DNA of 64,000 nucleotides from contig JARFXR010000002.1 of assembly GCA_029194535.1 (NCBI GenBank), positions 62,001 to 126,000 on the forward strand. Direction: 5' to 3'. Every line of letters starts with the position of its first letter. Position 1 is the stretch's first letter. The translations under genes and the position numbers were made by a program. This document shows, one piece after another, positions 1 through 7,609 of the stretch. The notes beneath the pieces are model-generated. The model ran no database searches, was not told the origin of the DNA, and worked only from the letters and a program-made list of their open reading frames with translations. This DNA is from Nitrospira sp. GTDB lineage: Bacteria; Nitrospirota; Nitrospiria; Nitrospirales; Nitrospiraceae.

Positions 1-39
1 TGACAGGATCGGCGGATTCCCAGGCTCGGTTCGCGTCAT
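1..39 (-). CDS. Possible 5' end of the next gene of the operon (partial)
   Basis: An ATG at 39 on the minus strand opens a reading frame that begins MTRTEPGNPPILS and runs off the window edge. It lies 22 bases after the methyltransferase stop, on the same strand, so it would be the next operon gene. The P-P-I-L-S ending resembles the start of family-2 glycosyltransferases, but 13 residues are too few to assign it. It matters because the missing genes of the peptide-modification locus, such as a cyclase or exporter, could lie beyond this edge. Confidence 0.35.
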   Translation of the reverse strand, partial: MTRTEPGNPPILS

Positions 40-60
40 TGAACTGGTTGAGCGGTTGCT

Positions 61-1116
61 TCAACCTCTTGTTGATCGTCGCCGGCTGGCACGCGTTCGT
101 GCGATCGCTCTGGGAACCCGGGCCTCCAAAACCCCTCCCTCCCAATCCTCCTGTGCCTTCTTCAACTTCAACAACCTGACATCCTCGAACCCGGCTGCTT
201 TCAACCAGGCGGTGACGTCGGCTGCGCGATAGGTATCCCCGGTTTCGGTGAACAAGAGCATGGATAGGGCGAATAGGCTGGCATCCTCGGGAAGAAGCCC
301 TTCCCGATCATGAAGGAAGGCGTCTTGGACAAGGAGGCGACCGCCGGGATTCAACGCCGCCTTGATCCGCCGAAAGACAGCCTGGTTCTGCTCCGGAGAA
401 TAAATGTGCACGACGTTCGAAAACCACACGACGTCGTAGCTGCGGGGAATCGGATCACTCAACAGGTCCAGCGGCAGGCATGACAGTCTTGCGCCGGACT
501 TGTGGCTTCGGGCGATGGTCTTCGCCACTTCGAGCGCGGCGGGACGATCACAGACCGTCGCCCGCAGCCCTCGGTTTCTGGCGAGGAACGCCAACGCATA
601 TGTCCCCGGTCCCCCGCCGAGATCCAGCAGCGATTTCGCTCCTTTGAGCGAAATACCGGCGGCTAGACGCGGTGCGAGATCCATCGTACGTTGATGCATG
701 GCCCAGGTGAATCGTGAGCGATAGTCCGGCTCCTCGGGCTCGTCGTGGTCGACAGGTTTTCCGGTTCGCACCGACTCAGTCAAATCCGCCCAATCGCGCC
801 ACTGATCGGCAAGCAGGTCGATATAGCTGCCTCGATAAGCGGGATGGTCGCCGTTCAACAGAGTCAGACCCAACCGGCCGCTCCGGTACCGCTCTCCCTT
901 CTTTATGAGCAGTCCGGCCATGGCCAAATTCCGGCAGAGCATCGTCACTCCCCGTTCGCTGACCTTGAGCGATCGGGCTAATTGGGGCGGAGTCCAGGTC
1001 GAGGAGTCCATGACCGTGAAGAGTTTCAGTTCGAGGGCGGTGAGAATGATCCGCGGAAGACGATACCCGGCAAGAAGGTCGCGGAACTCGGAAAAGGTCG
1101 CCGGCGCCCTCATCAT
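61..1116 (-). CDS. SAM-dependent O-methyltransferase, winged-helix dimerisation type
   Basis: The predicted protein of about 351 residues has the two-part layout of the acetylserotonin/hydroxyneurosporene O-methyltransferase family. The N-terminal half reads as a winged-helix dimerisation domain (ALELKLFTVMD through the LARSLKVSERG helix-turn-helix). The C-terminal half is a Rossmann methyltransferase with the SAM-binding loop LLDLGGGPGTYAL, then the acidic VCDRP strand end. The ATG at 1116 was chosen because it overlaps the TGA of the preceding gene as ATGA, which implies translational coupling. The gene is the last complete member of the operon that begins with the lasso-B2-like protease, so it could be a tailoring enzyme, though a small-molecule substrate is equally possible. 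The substrate cannot be read from sequence. Confidence 0.85.
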   Translation of the reverse strand: MMRAPATFSEFRDLLAGYRLPRIILTALELKLFTVMDSSTWTPPQLARSLKVSERGVTMLCRNLAMAGLLIKKGERYRSGRLGLTLLNGDHPAYRGSYIDLLADQWRDWADLTESVRTGKPVDHDEPEEPDYRSRFTWAMHQRTMDLAPRLAAGISLKGAKSLLDLGGGPGTYALAFLARNRGLRATVCDRPAALEVAKTIARSHKSGARLSCLPLDLLSDPIPRSYDVVWFSNVVHIYSPEQNQAVFRRIKAALNPGGRLLVQDAFLHDREGLLPEDASLFALSMLLFTETGDTYRAADVTAWLKAAGFEDVRLLKLKKAQEDWEGGVLEARVPRAIARTRASRRRSTRG

Positions 1117-1550
1117 GTCGCTCCGCCGATTTGCCGCCGGCACCAGCGGATCAGATCCTCCACTTTGGCAAGGTTATGAAAGTCCACCGGCCGTTCGAAC
1201 GTCACCGCCACATATTCATCATTCATCTCGGATTGCTCCGAGAATCCGGACTGTAAAAGAAGGCCCCTGAATTTCGACACCGCCGGCTGAATGAAGTATT
1301 TCGCCTGCTTGGCGATCTCGTCCGTGCCCAGATCCTCCGGAGTGCCGTCGGACATGAGGCTCATCACGTCATCCATCGCCACTCCGTACTGACAAAGCAC
1401 CTTCCCTTCCGGCTTGAGTTCCAACAGCCAGCCGTCGTCTCCCAGATCCAGCGCCAACGCACCGCCCGGCTCAAGCTCGTAGAGCTGGGGAAACGCCGCG
1501 TTCAACCTGGTCCGGGCTTCAGCCCAACCCGGCGATATCGGTTCACTCAT
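1113..1550 (-). CDS. Hypothetical protein of about 145 residues, chaperone-like size
   Basis: I do not recognise this family. The protein is small and acidic, starts MSEPISPGWAEAR, and alternates strands and helices (LALDLGDDGWLLEL, then MDDVMSLMSD), ending in an Arg-rich WCRRQIGGAT tail. That pattern loosely recalls small type III-secretion-type chaperones, but this is only an impression. The ATG at 1550 overlaps the stop of the upstream TPR gene (ATGAGTGA). Its own stop overlaps the methyltransferase start, so all three genes are translationally coupled. The tight coupling suggests a shared task with the TPR protein. Confidence 0.7.
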   Translation of the reverse strand: MSEPISPGWAEARTRLNAAFPQLYELEPGGALALDLGDDGWLLELKPEGKVLCQYGVAMDDVMSLMSDGTPEDLGTDEIAKQAKYFIQPAVSKFRGLLLQSGFSEQSEMNDEYVAVTFERPVDFHNLAKVEDLIRWCRRQIGGAT

Positions 1551-2355
1551 GTGGTCCCCCGACAATTTCCCGTTCTCGTCGCTCACGGAGATCCCGCAGC
1601 CGCTTGGTGTTCTCGTTCAATTTCGGCAGCTGATATTTCCGGTCCATTTCCACCACCCGCTCCAGCAAGGCGACCGCTTCGCCAAGACGGCCGAGTTCCT
1701 CGTAGCACTGAGCCAGCACGTAGCGAGCGCCGCCCGCGCGGAGTTCGTCATGCGCCCGTTCCGCAATGGATTGGCTGGTTTGACAGCAAGCAATCGCGTC
1801 GTCATGACGGCGCTGCATCAAGAAGGTCCGCCCCATCATGCGCCAGGCATCGGCCGCACCGCCTGGATTCTCCAATCGGCGCATCAGCAGAAGCGAACGT
1901 TCATACCATCGGATCGCCTCATCGAATTGGCCGGTCTCCCTCGCGATCAGGCCGAGATCGGAATACAGAACCGCCTTGGCCGTCTCGTCGCGTGTCTTGG
2001 TCATCAAGTCCAACGCTTCAAGATAGTAGGCCCTCGCCCGCTCCCATTCTCCCGCGTCCGCGCGCAGGTTACCTAGATTGGCCAATGTCGTCCCGATCCC
2101 CTTCTCGTCGCCGAACACTTTCTGCAGTTCCAACACCTCCTGATAATAGTCCTGCGCCGCCTCTCGCCGGCCGCTGACCGCACAGATGTTGCCGAGATTG
2201 CCGAGCGTGGCCACCAAGGCCCGCTGGTCGCCGGTCATCCGATCGCATTCGAGCGCCTTGGCATAGCAGGTGTACGCCTCGGTATAGTGCCCGCGCGAGA
2301 AGTGTTCGTTCCCCTGCCGATTGAGCTCCTCCGACAAGCCGTTCTTGAGCATCAT
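1543..2355 (-). CDS. Tetratricopeptide-repeat protein
   Basis: The 270-residue protein consists almost entirely of TPR helices, with repeated patterns such as LGNLGNICAVSGRREAAQDY, LANLGNLRADAGEWERARAY and YSDLGLIARETGQFDEAIRW at roughly 40-residue spacing, about five to six repeats. No signal peptide or enzyme domain is visible, so it is probably a cytoplasmic scaffold. The start ATG overlaps the stop of the upstream metallo-beta-lactamase-like gene by four bases. A partner protein within the same operon is the natural inference; which one is unknown. Confidence 0.85.
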   Translation of the reverse strand: MMLKNGLSEELNRQGNEHFSRGHYTEAYTCYAKALECDRMTGDQRALVATLGNLGNICAVSGRREAAQDYYQEVLELQKVFGDEKGIGTTLANLGNLRADAGEWERARAYYLEALDLMTKTRDETAKAVLYSDLGLIARETGQFDEAIRWYERSLLLMRRLENPGGAADAWRMMGRTFLMQRRHDDAIACCQTSQSIAERAHDELRAGGARYVLAQCYEELGRLGEAVALLERVVEMDRKYQLPKLNENTKRLRDLRERREREIVGGPHE

Positions 2356-2957
2356 GGCGGCGAGTCCTTCAACGCCAACTCCACCGCCTGTTTCGCGCCG
2401 GTGAGAATCGAGACTCCGTCGCCGACCAAGAGCGCATCGAAGGTGTACTTCAACAGGCGCCGCAGCCCTTCCCGCGCCTTGGCGACATCGGCGTATTTCT
2501 CCGCAGCCAACAGACTCAGGACCCCGGCGGGCTTTCCGATCAACGCATCGCCGACGATGATGGTGCCCTTGCCCTGCGGAATGAACAGCGCCGACTCTCC
2601 GGGAGACTTTTGATCACTCAGCTGGACCGCCCACATTCCACCCGGCAGCAACTCTCCGTCCTTGAACGTTCTGGAGGGCTGAAGATCCATGTGTCCGGCA
2701 TCCGCATCAGGCACCCATAACTGACATCGGAATTCATTTCTGCACGTTTCGGCCTCCCGCCGATGATCGCGATTCGTGACGACGATGTAATCGACGCCTC
2801 CTTGGCGGCGTATCAGCGTAGTCGCCTCCGCCGTCAGGGGAGGCGGATCCACGAGAATCTTGTGCTCGCCGATCGCCAGGAACAGTCCGTTGAAATCCAG
2901 CTGTTTCTCTTCGGAGAACCAGGACCATTGCCAGATGTCGCGAAGCAGTTGTTTCAT
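2352..2957 (-). CDS. Metallo-beta-lactamase-fold-like protein with degenerate metal motif
   Basis: The roughly 201-residue product has the strand order of an MBL-fold protein (GLFLAIGEHKILVDPPPLT, then DYIVVTNRDHRREAE, later GTIIVGDALIG and DALLVGDGVSI). The canonical T-H-x-H-x-D-H metal site is replaced by TNRDHRREAE, keeping at most part of the ligand set, so catalysis is doubtful. The ATG at 2957 was preferred over one 24 bases upstream because a CGGAG sits at proper spacing. Its stop overlaps the TPR gene start. It could be a non-catalytic family member; the fold call is by pattern only. Confidence 0.6.
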   Translation of the reverse strand: MKQLLRDIWQWSWFSEEKQLDFNGLFLAIGEHKILVDPPPLTAEATTLIRRQGGVDYIVVTNRDHRREAETCRNEFRCQLWVPDADAGHMDLQPSRTFKDGELLPGGMWAVQLSDQKSPGESALFIPQGKGTIIVGDALIGKPAGVLSLLAAEKYADVAKAREGLRRLLKYTFDALLVGDGVSILTGAKQAVELALKDSPP

Positions 2958-3054
2958 GGAATACTCCGGATCACACGCCAAGCGGAATCTCTCTGGTAGG
3001 AGCCGGTGATGAACAGCTCGCGCGCATCAGACGGAAAGGACCCGTCTCAACGGC

Positions 3055-3294
3055 TCACAGCGCCGCAACCGCGTCCTTCAGGACCTTCGTGACTTTGGTT
3101 TCAATGCTCGGGTCGCTCGGTAGATCGATGATGTCGTCCTCGGGCAGCGTGATGAACTTCCGGTTCGACCCCTTCGTGAGGGAAATCAGAAACATGCTAT
3201 TGGAGGGCGAGACGGGTATGACCACCTGCACGGCGGGATCAATGCCCTTGACCACCTCCAGAAACTTCTGCTTCCCGGCTTCAATCTCGTCCAT
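3055..3294 (-). CDS. Hypothetical protein, 79 residues
   Basis: A short acidic protein with an N-terminal amphipathic helix (MDEIEAGKQKFLEVVKGI) followed by strands (VQVVIPVSPSNSMFLISLTK, then RKFITLPEDDIIDLP) and a C-terminal helix. A GGGAGGCGGG run lies before the ATG. It lies between the thioredoxin-like gene and the MBL-like gene on the same strand. I do not recognise the family. The organised helix-strand pattern and good ribosome binding site make it likely to be real. Confidence 0.65.
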   Translation of the reverse strand: MDEIEAGKQKFLEVVKGIDPAVQVVIPVSPSNSMFLISLTKGSNRKFITLPEDDIIDLPSDPSIETKVTKVLKDAVAAL

Positions 3295-3324
3295 AGAGCA
3301 TCCCGCCTCCCGTCGGCCGTGTCG

Positions 3325-3861
3325 TTACATCTTGTGCCCGGACCCGGCCAATAGTTTTTCGACCTCGGCCACTATCACGTCGGCACCGGCCAGGTCCATG
3401 TTCCCGACGCGCTGCCAGCGAATCACTCCGTCTTGGTCGATGACGTACACGTTAGGGATGAACTTTCCCCCTCCGTAGAGCTTGTCCGTCACTTTTCCGG
3501 GATCCAGCAGATATGGATAGGTGACCTTGACGGGAAACGCCGAAAGAAACTCCCCGACATCCTTCTTTGAGTTGCCGGAGGAATTCACGCCGATCACCGC
3601 CACATTCTTCCCGTGGGTCGATTCGTACACTCTCTGAAGATTGGTGCCCTGCATCATGCAGGGATCACAGATATGGAACAACCCCAGGACCACGACCTTT
3701 CCCTTTTGCGACGCAAGGCCCACCGTGTCGCCGGTCAAGGCATTCAGCGTAAAGTCCGGCGCTTTCTCGCCCACCTTGAAGAATCCCGCCGCCAAGACTG
3801 CGTAGGAAACCACCATCGGAGCCGCCAGAGCGGCTGCTGCGATAAGGATGGAACGTTTCAT
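3325..3861 (-). CDS. Exported TlpA/peroxiredoxin-like thiol-disulfide protein
   Basis: The predicted 178-residue protein starts with a signal peptide or membrane anchor (MKRSILIAAAALAAPMVVSYAVLAAG) and continues as an AhpC/TSA-ResA type thioredoxin fold: KAPDFTLNALTGDTVGLASQ, then the redox pair C65-D-P-C68, and the cis-proline region FIPNVYVID. It should act in the periplasm, reducing or oxidising cysteines or delivering reductant, as for TlpA/ResA relatives. The ATG at 3861 is preferred over 3939 because the signal peptide begins there, preceded by AAGGGAGGC. About 150 bases separate it from the nucleotidyltransferase gene, so it may have its own promoter. Confidence 0.85.
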   Translation of the reverse strand: MKRSILIAAAALAAPMVVSYAVLAAGFFKVGEKAPDFTLNALTGDTVGLASQKGKVVVLGLFHICDPCMMQGTNLQRVYESTHGKNVAVIGVNSSGNSKKDVGEFLSAFPVKVTYPYLLDPGKVTDKLYGGGKFIPNVYVIDQDGVIRWQRVGNMDLAGADVIVAEVEKLLAGSGHKM

Positions 3862-4010
3862 AATGCCTCCCTTTCTTGAACAGTGCTTCGAGTTGAGTTC
3901 TGAGCAGGACAGCCTTGCCCAGGACTCAGCACCGAGCACTCAGGCCTTCTTGTGCGGCTATCCTACCACGCGGTTTTTTTGGGGAGCAACGTACGGAGAC
4001 GCACGGAGGA

Positions 4011-5306
4011 TCAGCACTGAAGATCAGCGGTTCGAGAACGGCCCGCTAGGCGGGCCATCCCTCGACGAGCCTGTTTGGCCAGGGGCAATCTGGCGGTCCA
4101 TGACCGGAGAGGTTGCACCGTCCGCGCCAACCGCTGCAGAAATCGGCGCTGGCGGAACCATTCAGGTGGGTCATGGACCACGCGATGATCGTCGCGGCAG
4201 AGGGCGAGCGCGTAGCGCCACTGCTCCAGCCTAGTATCTTTCAGCGCATAATACAATGCCGGCCCATCGTGCTCGTCGATTCCGTCCTCCGGCTGGAAGA
4301 GCAGGCTTTTCGGCATGCGCGCCGCCAGGCCCAGTACGTCTGGGTCGGCCCGGACTGCCGCCCACAGGGCTGGAGGCAGCGCGGTATTCATCGTCTGCTG
4401 CGCCAGTCTCAATCCGAGCAGCAACATGCGCCGGCACTTCCATCCCTTCGCTGCTGACCATACCCGATCCCAGTCCAATGTTCGCGTCCGAATCAAGGCG
4501 GCCACGTCCACGATCCATTTCAGTCTCTCCCACGCGTGTTTCGAGCCGTGCACGCACAAAATGATCAGGAGTTCCTCGGGGGCGATGGTGCTGAGCCGTC
4601 CGCCGTCGACAGACAGGGAAACCTGCCGCTCCCAAATGTCGGATCGATCCAGCCGGAAAGAGAATTGCTCGTGGGCCATAACCCATTGCAGATCCACCAG
4701 CAGACGACTCGTCTCGTGCACGTAGAGATGATATGGTTCATCGTAGTGCGCGGCCTGAAATGACTCACGGGACTGACGCAGGGCCCGGTATCCATGAGCC
4801 GACAAGATCTTCTGCGCCTCGGCCAAGCGAGCTTGCGGCACGATGAAATCCAGATCGTCGAAATCTCGAAGATTCGCGTTTTCATATGCCATCGCGGCGA
4901 GAGTGGCGCCCTTGAACGGGATGGCCGGCAGGCCCCTCTGTTCGAATGCGCGGCTGATCCGGACCGTCTCGCGGGCCAAGGCTCCGTTCAGCAACATCCC
5001 GGCCTGCGTCACCCGGCGAAGCGCCGTCAACGTCGCGGGAGGAACTAGGTCCGCGCAGGTCGCGGTGATCGACCGCCACAGCAGCGGACCGACCCCATGA
5101 AACCGGGCGAGGTCGAGCACCAACGTCCAATTGAGCGACTCCAAGTCCGTTTCTCTCACACGCTGTCGAACCGGGTCGCTTAGCGACGCGCGGGCACACA
5201 GCAGGATGAATCTCGCCTCGGAAAACCGGGACGATGCCGCCGCCCTCTTCAATCCGGAGATCGAAGCGAGCGGGGTTTCTAACTGATCAGACGGTTCCTG
5301 CATCAT
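4011..5306 (-). CDS. Nucleotidyltransferase-family protein of the kind found in lasso/HprK peptide clusters
   Basis: The 431-residue protein matches the NTP_transf_5 type (Pfam family from memory). The signature is PFKGATLAAMAY near residues 130-140, then LRDFDDLDFIV with acidic residues D148, D150, D151 and D153 arranged like a polymerase-beta-fold active site. Helical flanks follow, including HGSKHAWERLKWIVDVA. Members of this family recur beside lasso-peptide and HprK-related genes in other bacteria (established association); their substrate is not generally known. The start ATG overlaps the stop of the upstream desaturase gene. It may nucleotidylate the peptide or a partner protein; that is inference. 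Confidence 0.8.
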   Translation of the reverse strand: MMQEPSDQLETPLASISGLKRAAASSRFSEARFILLCARASLSDPVRQRVRETDLESLNWTLVLDLARFHGVGPLLWRSITATCADLVPPATLTALRRVTQAGMLLNGALARETVRISRAFEQRGLPAIPFKGATLAAMAYENANLRDFDDLDFIVPQARLAEAQKILSAHGYRALRQSRESFQAAHYDEPYHLYVHETSRLLVDLQWVMAHEQFSFRLDRSDIWERQVSLSVDGGRLSTIAPEELLIILCVHGSKHAWERLKWIVDVAALIRTRTLDWDRVWSAAKGWKCRRMLLLGLRLAQQTMNTALPPALWAAVRADPDVLGLAARMPKSLLFQPEDGIDEHDGPALYYALKDTRLEQWRYALALCRDDHRVVHDPPEWFRQRRFLQRLARTVQPLRSWTARLPLAKQARRGMARLAGRSRTADLQC

Positions 5307-6340
5307 CCCCTCCTGTTTTCCAAGCGCGCCGGGGTCTGAAACGCCCTCACGAACGGCAACAGATAGAGTCGGGACACAGAAGTGAATTCGTGACGGTCGG
5401 AACTAGGAAGCCCCACGTCCAACGTCTCCCGCTTCCCGGGTATGTATAACGTCCCAAACAGCGCATCCCAGACGGCCAGCTTCACCGCAAAGTTCTTGTT
5501 CCAATGATGCGCCGCCGCGCTGTGATGAATCTGATGGTGCGCCGGGCTCATGAATACTCGATTCAGGACCGGTCCGTAGGAAAACCAGAGGTGGGAATGC
5601 CGTAAGTGGGACCCCAAGATGCCGGAGAGAAACGTGAATATACTGACGCCGAACACCATGGTAATCCGCTGATCCTCCCCCAGGAGGTTCTGGTAAAAGA
5701 CCGCGGTCATCCCCACGACGGGCGCTTGAACGGCCGCGAAGGTGAGAATCTCGACCGGATGCACCCGAAACGCCGTGACCGGCGTCAGCACCTCTGCGGA
5801 ATGATGGACCCGATGAAACATCCACAGCAGCGGAATGCGGTGGAACAGCACGTGAGTCCAGTAATTGATAAAGTCGTGCAGCACGAAAAATCCGGCTGCC
5901 GCCGCCACGATCCCCGCTGGAGAGAGCACGCTCGGCGGCTTCCATCCCCAACCCCCGACCACAAGCGCCGTCATCGCTTTCGCTCCGAGCAGCCCGATGC
6001 CGGTCATGATCGGCATGTACAGCAAGAACTGAAGCACCAGATCGCAGACTCCGAATTGCCAATCGAGCCTCGTCGAGGGGTGCTGATACAGCTGCGCGGG
6101 AAACGCAAACTCGCCGAACGATCGGTCCCCTGCTGTTCCGTGGCGCTTGACCGCCGCGAACAGCATCCAGGCGATCACCAGGCTGGACACGAGATACGGC
6201 CAAGCAAGAGGGTGCGACAGATCCAGGAACACCGTCGGAATCTGTGAGACTGCCGCGAGCACGTTCGACCACGAGGACACCGCTCCCAACCCGTACTCCG
6301 TCGCCCGCTCGACGAACCATGTGATCGCTTCAATCGCCAT
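5303..6340 (-). CDS. Sterol desaturase / fatty acid hydroxylase family membrane oxygenase
   Basis: The 345-residue membrane protein has the histidine boxes of the di-iron fatty acid hydroxylase superfamily: HDFINYWTH, HRVHHS and HHQIHHS, embedded among hydrophobic segments (LAWPYLVSSLVIAWMLFAAV; AGIVAAAAGFFVL). Family members insert oxygen into lipids or sterols at the membrane. It starts only six bases after the HprK-like stop and its own stop overlaps the nucleotidyltransferase start, so it is firmly inside the peptide operon. Such an enzyme could hydroxylate a lipid attached to, or exported with, the product, or could simply be co-regulated. The substrate cannot be inferred. Confidence 0.9.
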   Translation of the reverse strand: MAIEAITWFVERATEYGLGAVSSWSNVLAAVSQIPTVFLDLSHPLAWPYLVSSLVIAWMLFAAVKRHGTAGDRSFGEFAFPAQLYQHPSTRLDWQFGVCDLVLQFLLYMPIMTGIGLLGAKAMTALVVGGWGWKPPSVLSPAGIVAAAAGFFVLHDFINYWTHVLFHRIPLLWMFHRVHHSAEVLTPVTAFRVHPVEILTFAAVQAPVVGMTAVFYQNLLGEDQRITMVFGVSIFTFLSGILGSHLRHSHLWFSYGPVLNRVFMSPAHHQIHHSAAAHHWNKNFAVKLAVWDALFGTLYIPGKRETLDVGLPSSDRHEFTSVSRLYLLPFVRAFQTPARLENRRG

Positions 6341-6346
6341 CGACGC

Positions 6347-7381
6347 TCAAGCGCTCTTACGCAGTTCCAGAAGCGGTTTGATCAACTGGGGCAAGTCCAG
6401 AATGTCGCGCCCGAAATGCAGGCGGTAGCTGTCCGACTGCTGGACCAGTTTCGATAACGCGTGGAACTCACGCCGCGCCACCGCCTGGTCGTAGACCAAC
6501 ATTCCCTGCGGCATAAGCGCTTCCAGCGCCCGGCTCTTCGCCAAGGGTTCCAGGCAGCTGTGCGGCATATCGACCACGTGCGGAAACATGATGATGGCAG
6601 GTACGCAGGACGACCCCACGGAATCAGCGTAGAGATCTTCGGCGTAGAAAAACTTCTTGCAGATCCCCTGTTGCAACAGCCCGGCCGGCGCGGTTCTGAT
6701 CTCCGGAAAGAATTCCACGCTATGGTCGGTGACGTCGATCTTCATCGGGAAGGCCAGGATCTCCATGTGACCGCCGAGATCACGGAGGAGGGGATAGTCA
6801 TCGGACAGATACCGGAACCCCGAACGAAGCAGGGACAGAAACGCCGTGGTCTTTCCTTGGCCGCTGTAGCCCGGAATCAGTACGCCACGGCCCTGATACT
6901 CCAGAGCGGTCGCATGGACCGTGAACAACCCCCGCCGCTTGAGCAGCTCCGTGAGCGCGAAATGAAAGAAACTCGTGCAGACATCCGCGTGCATCGCCTC
7001 CGGATTGATAAAATAGCCATCGGCCGTTCCCAGGGCTCCGTCGATCACGAGCAGTCCTTGATCGTGAAAGTCTGCGACCAGCCGGTCCCTGTCCTGAATC
7101 ACATCACAACGCCAGATGGACCGTAGCGAGTCCCCCATCGACGGCCTGGTCCCGGAAAACAATGTCGTGATCGTCTTCGAGGGTCGATACGGAATATCCG
7201 CCCTTGTGCCGACCTCTTCGAAGCGAACCGTCAGGACCGTGTTTCCTGGGGCCGACTCGGCCCGATAATGCCGAAGAAACGCCAGAACTGGCGCGGCCAA
7301 CGTGATGGACGATGCGTGATAGTGCAGTTCGATCCCGTGGAAGGTGAACACGTAGTCGTGAGCCTGGTTCGCTGCAAACAT
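6347..7381 (-). CDS. HprK-related serine kinase of peptide-modification clusters
   Basis: The predicted 344-residue protein contains a P-loop GYSGQGKTT (residues about 171-179), preceded by the beta strand HATALEYQGRGVLIP and followed by FRYLSDDYPLL, the same order as the catalytic core of HPr kinase/phosphorylase. The N-terminal part is the variable region typical of HprK-related proteins in lasso-peptide loci. In the paeninodin lasso system an HprK homologue phosphorylates a serine of the peptide (established). The precursor here has one serine in its C-terminal segment (S33). I chose ATG 7381, which has AAGAGG six bases upstream. The longer frame uses a TTG at 7474 and would have to read through a strong hairpin. 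Confidence 0.85.
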   Translation of the reverse strand: MFAANQAHDYVFTFHGIELHYHASSITLAAPVLAFLRHYRAESAPGNTVLTVRFEEVGTRADIPYRPSKTITTLFSGTRPSMGDSLRSIWRCDVIQDRDRLVADFHDQGLLVIDGALGTADGYFINPEAMHADVCTSFFHFALTELLKRRGLFTVHATALEYQGRGVLIPGYSGQGKTTAFLSLLRSGFRYLSDDYPLLRDLGGHMEILAFPMKIDVTDHSVEFFPEIRTAPAGLLQQGICKKFFYAEDLYADSVGSSCVPAIIMFPHVVDMPHSCLEPLAKSRALEALMPQGMLVYDQAVARREFHALSKLVQQSDSYRLHFGRDILDLPQLIKPLLELRKSA

Positions 7382-7420
7382 CTCATACCTCTTCTTGTCG
7401 CACATGCCGGCACTACCAGT

Positions 7421-7450
7421 GGCTGGCCGATCTTCAGCGATCGGCCAGCC
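7421..7450 (-). terminator. 12-bp perfect hairpin between the precursor gene and hprK-like gene
   Basis: GGCTGGCCGATC (7421-7432) and GATCGGCCAGCC (7439-7450) are perfect complements separated by a six-base loop TTCAGC. The hairpin lies after the precursor stop (7484) and before the preferred kinase start (7381). No U-run follows on the minus strand, so full intrinsic termination is unlikely. A partial terminator or an RNA 3'-end stabiliser that raises precursor levels relative to enzymes fits, as seen behind precursor genes of other peptide operons. Confidence 0.6.
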
Positions 7451-7483
7451 GTCGAATCCAAGGTCTAGAGGCAATTAAGTGAA

Positions 7484-7603
7484 TTAATTGTCATTGACCT
7501 TATCGCTGAACTTCTCCCGATACTTGTTACCGGTGATGTCGCGCAGCAATGCGTGAATCGTCAGCACAGGCTCCGTATAGGATTCCTTCTGATGAACGTC
7601 CAT
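7484..7603 (-). CDS. Candidate RiPP precursor peptide, 39 residues
   Basis: ATG at 7603, TAA at 7484, with an excellent AAAGGAGGTG ribosome site that overlaps the stop of the PqqD-like gene. Residues Y9, P12, L14 and T24 have the exact spacing of the lasso leader motif Y-x-x-P-x-L-x-x-x-G-x(5)-T, with Ala18 in the Gly position. After T24-G25 comes a 14-residue tail N-KYRE-KFSD-KVND-N, which is three tandem K-x-x-[E/D] tetrads with one serine. In lasso systems the Thr is at position -2, so the core would begin at N26. The Lys/acid pairs are what an ATP-grasp ligase would need for omega-amide cross-links, as in graspetides. The leader match is seen; cross-linking is inference. Confidence 0.8.
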   Translation of the reverse strand: MDVHQKESYTEPVLTIHALLRDITGNKYREKFSDKVNDN

Positions 7604-7609
7604 TCGTCT

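Noticed and set aside
5403-6320. 305-codon frame antisense-shifted within the desaturase gene
   Set aside because: The other frame carries all three histidine boxes; this one is Arg/Ala/Gly-rich with no motif.
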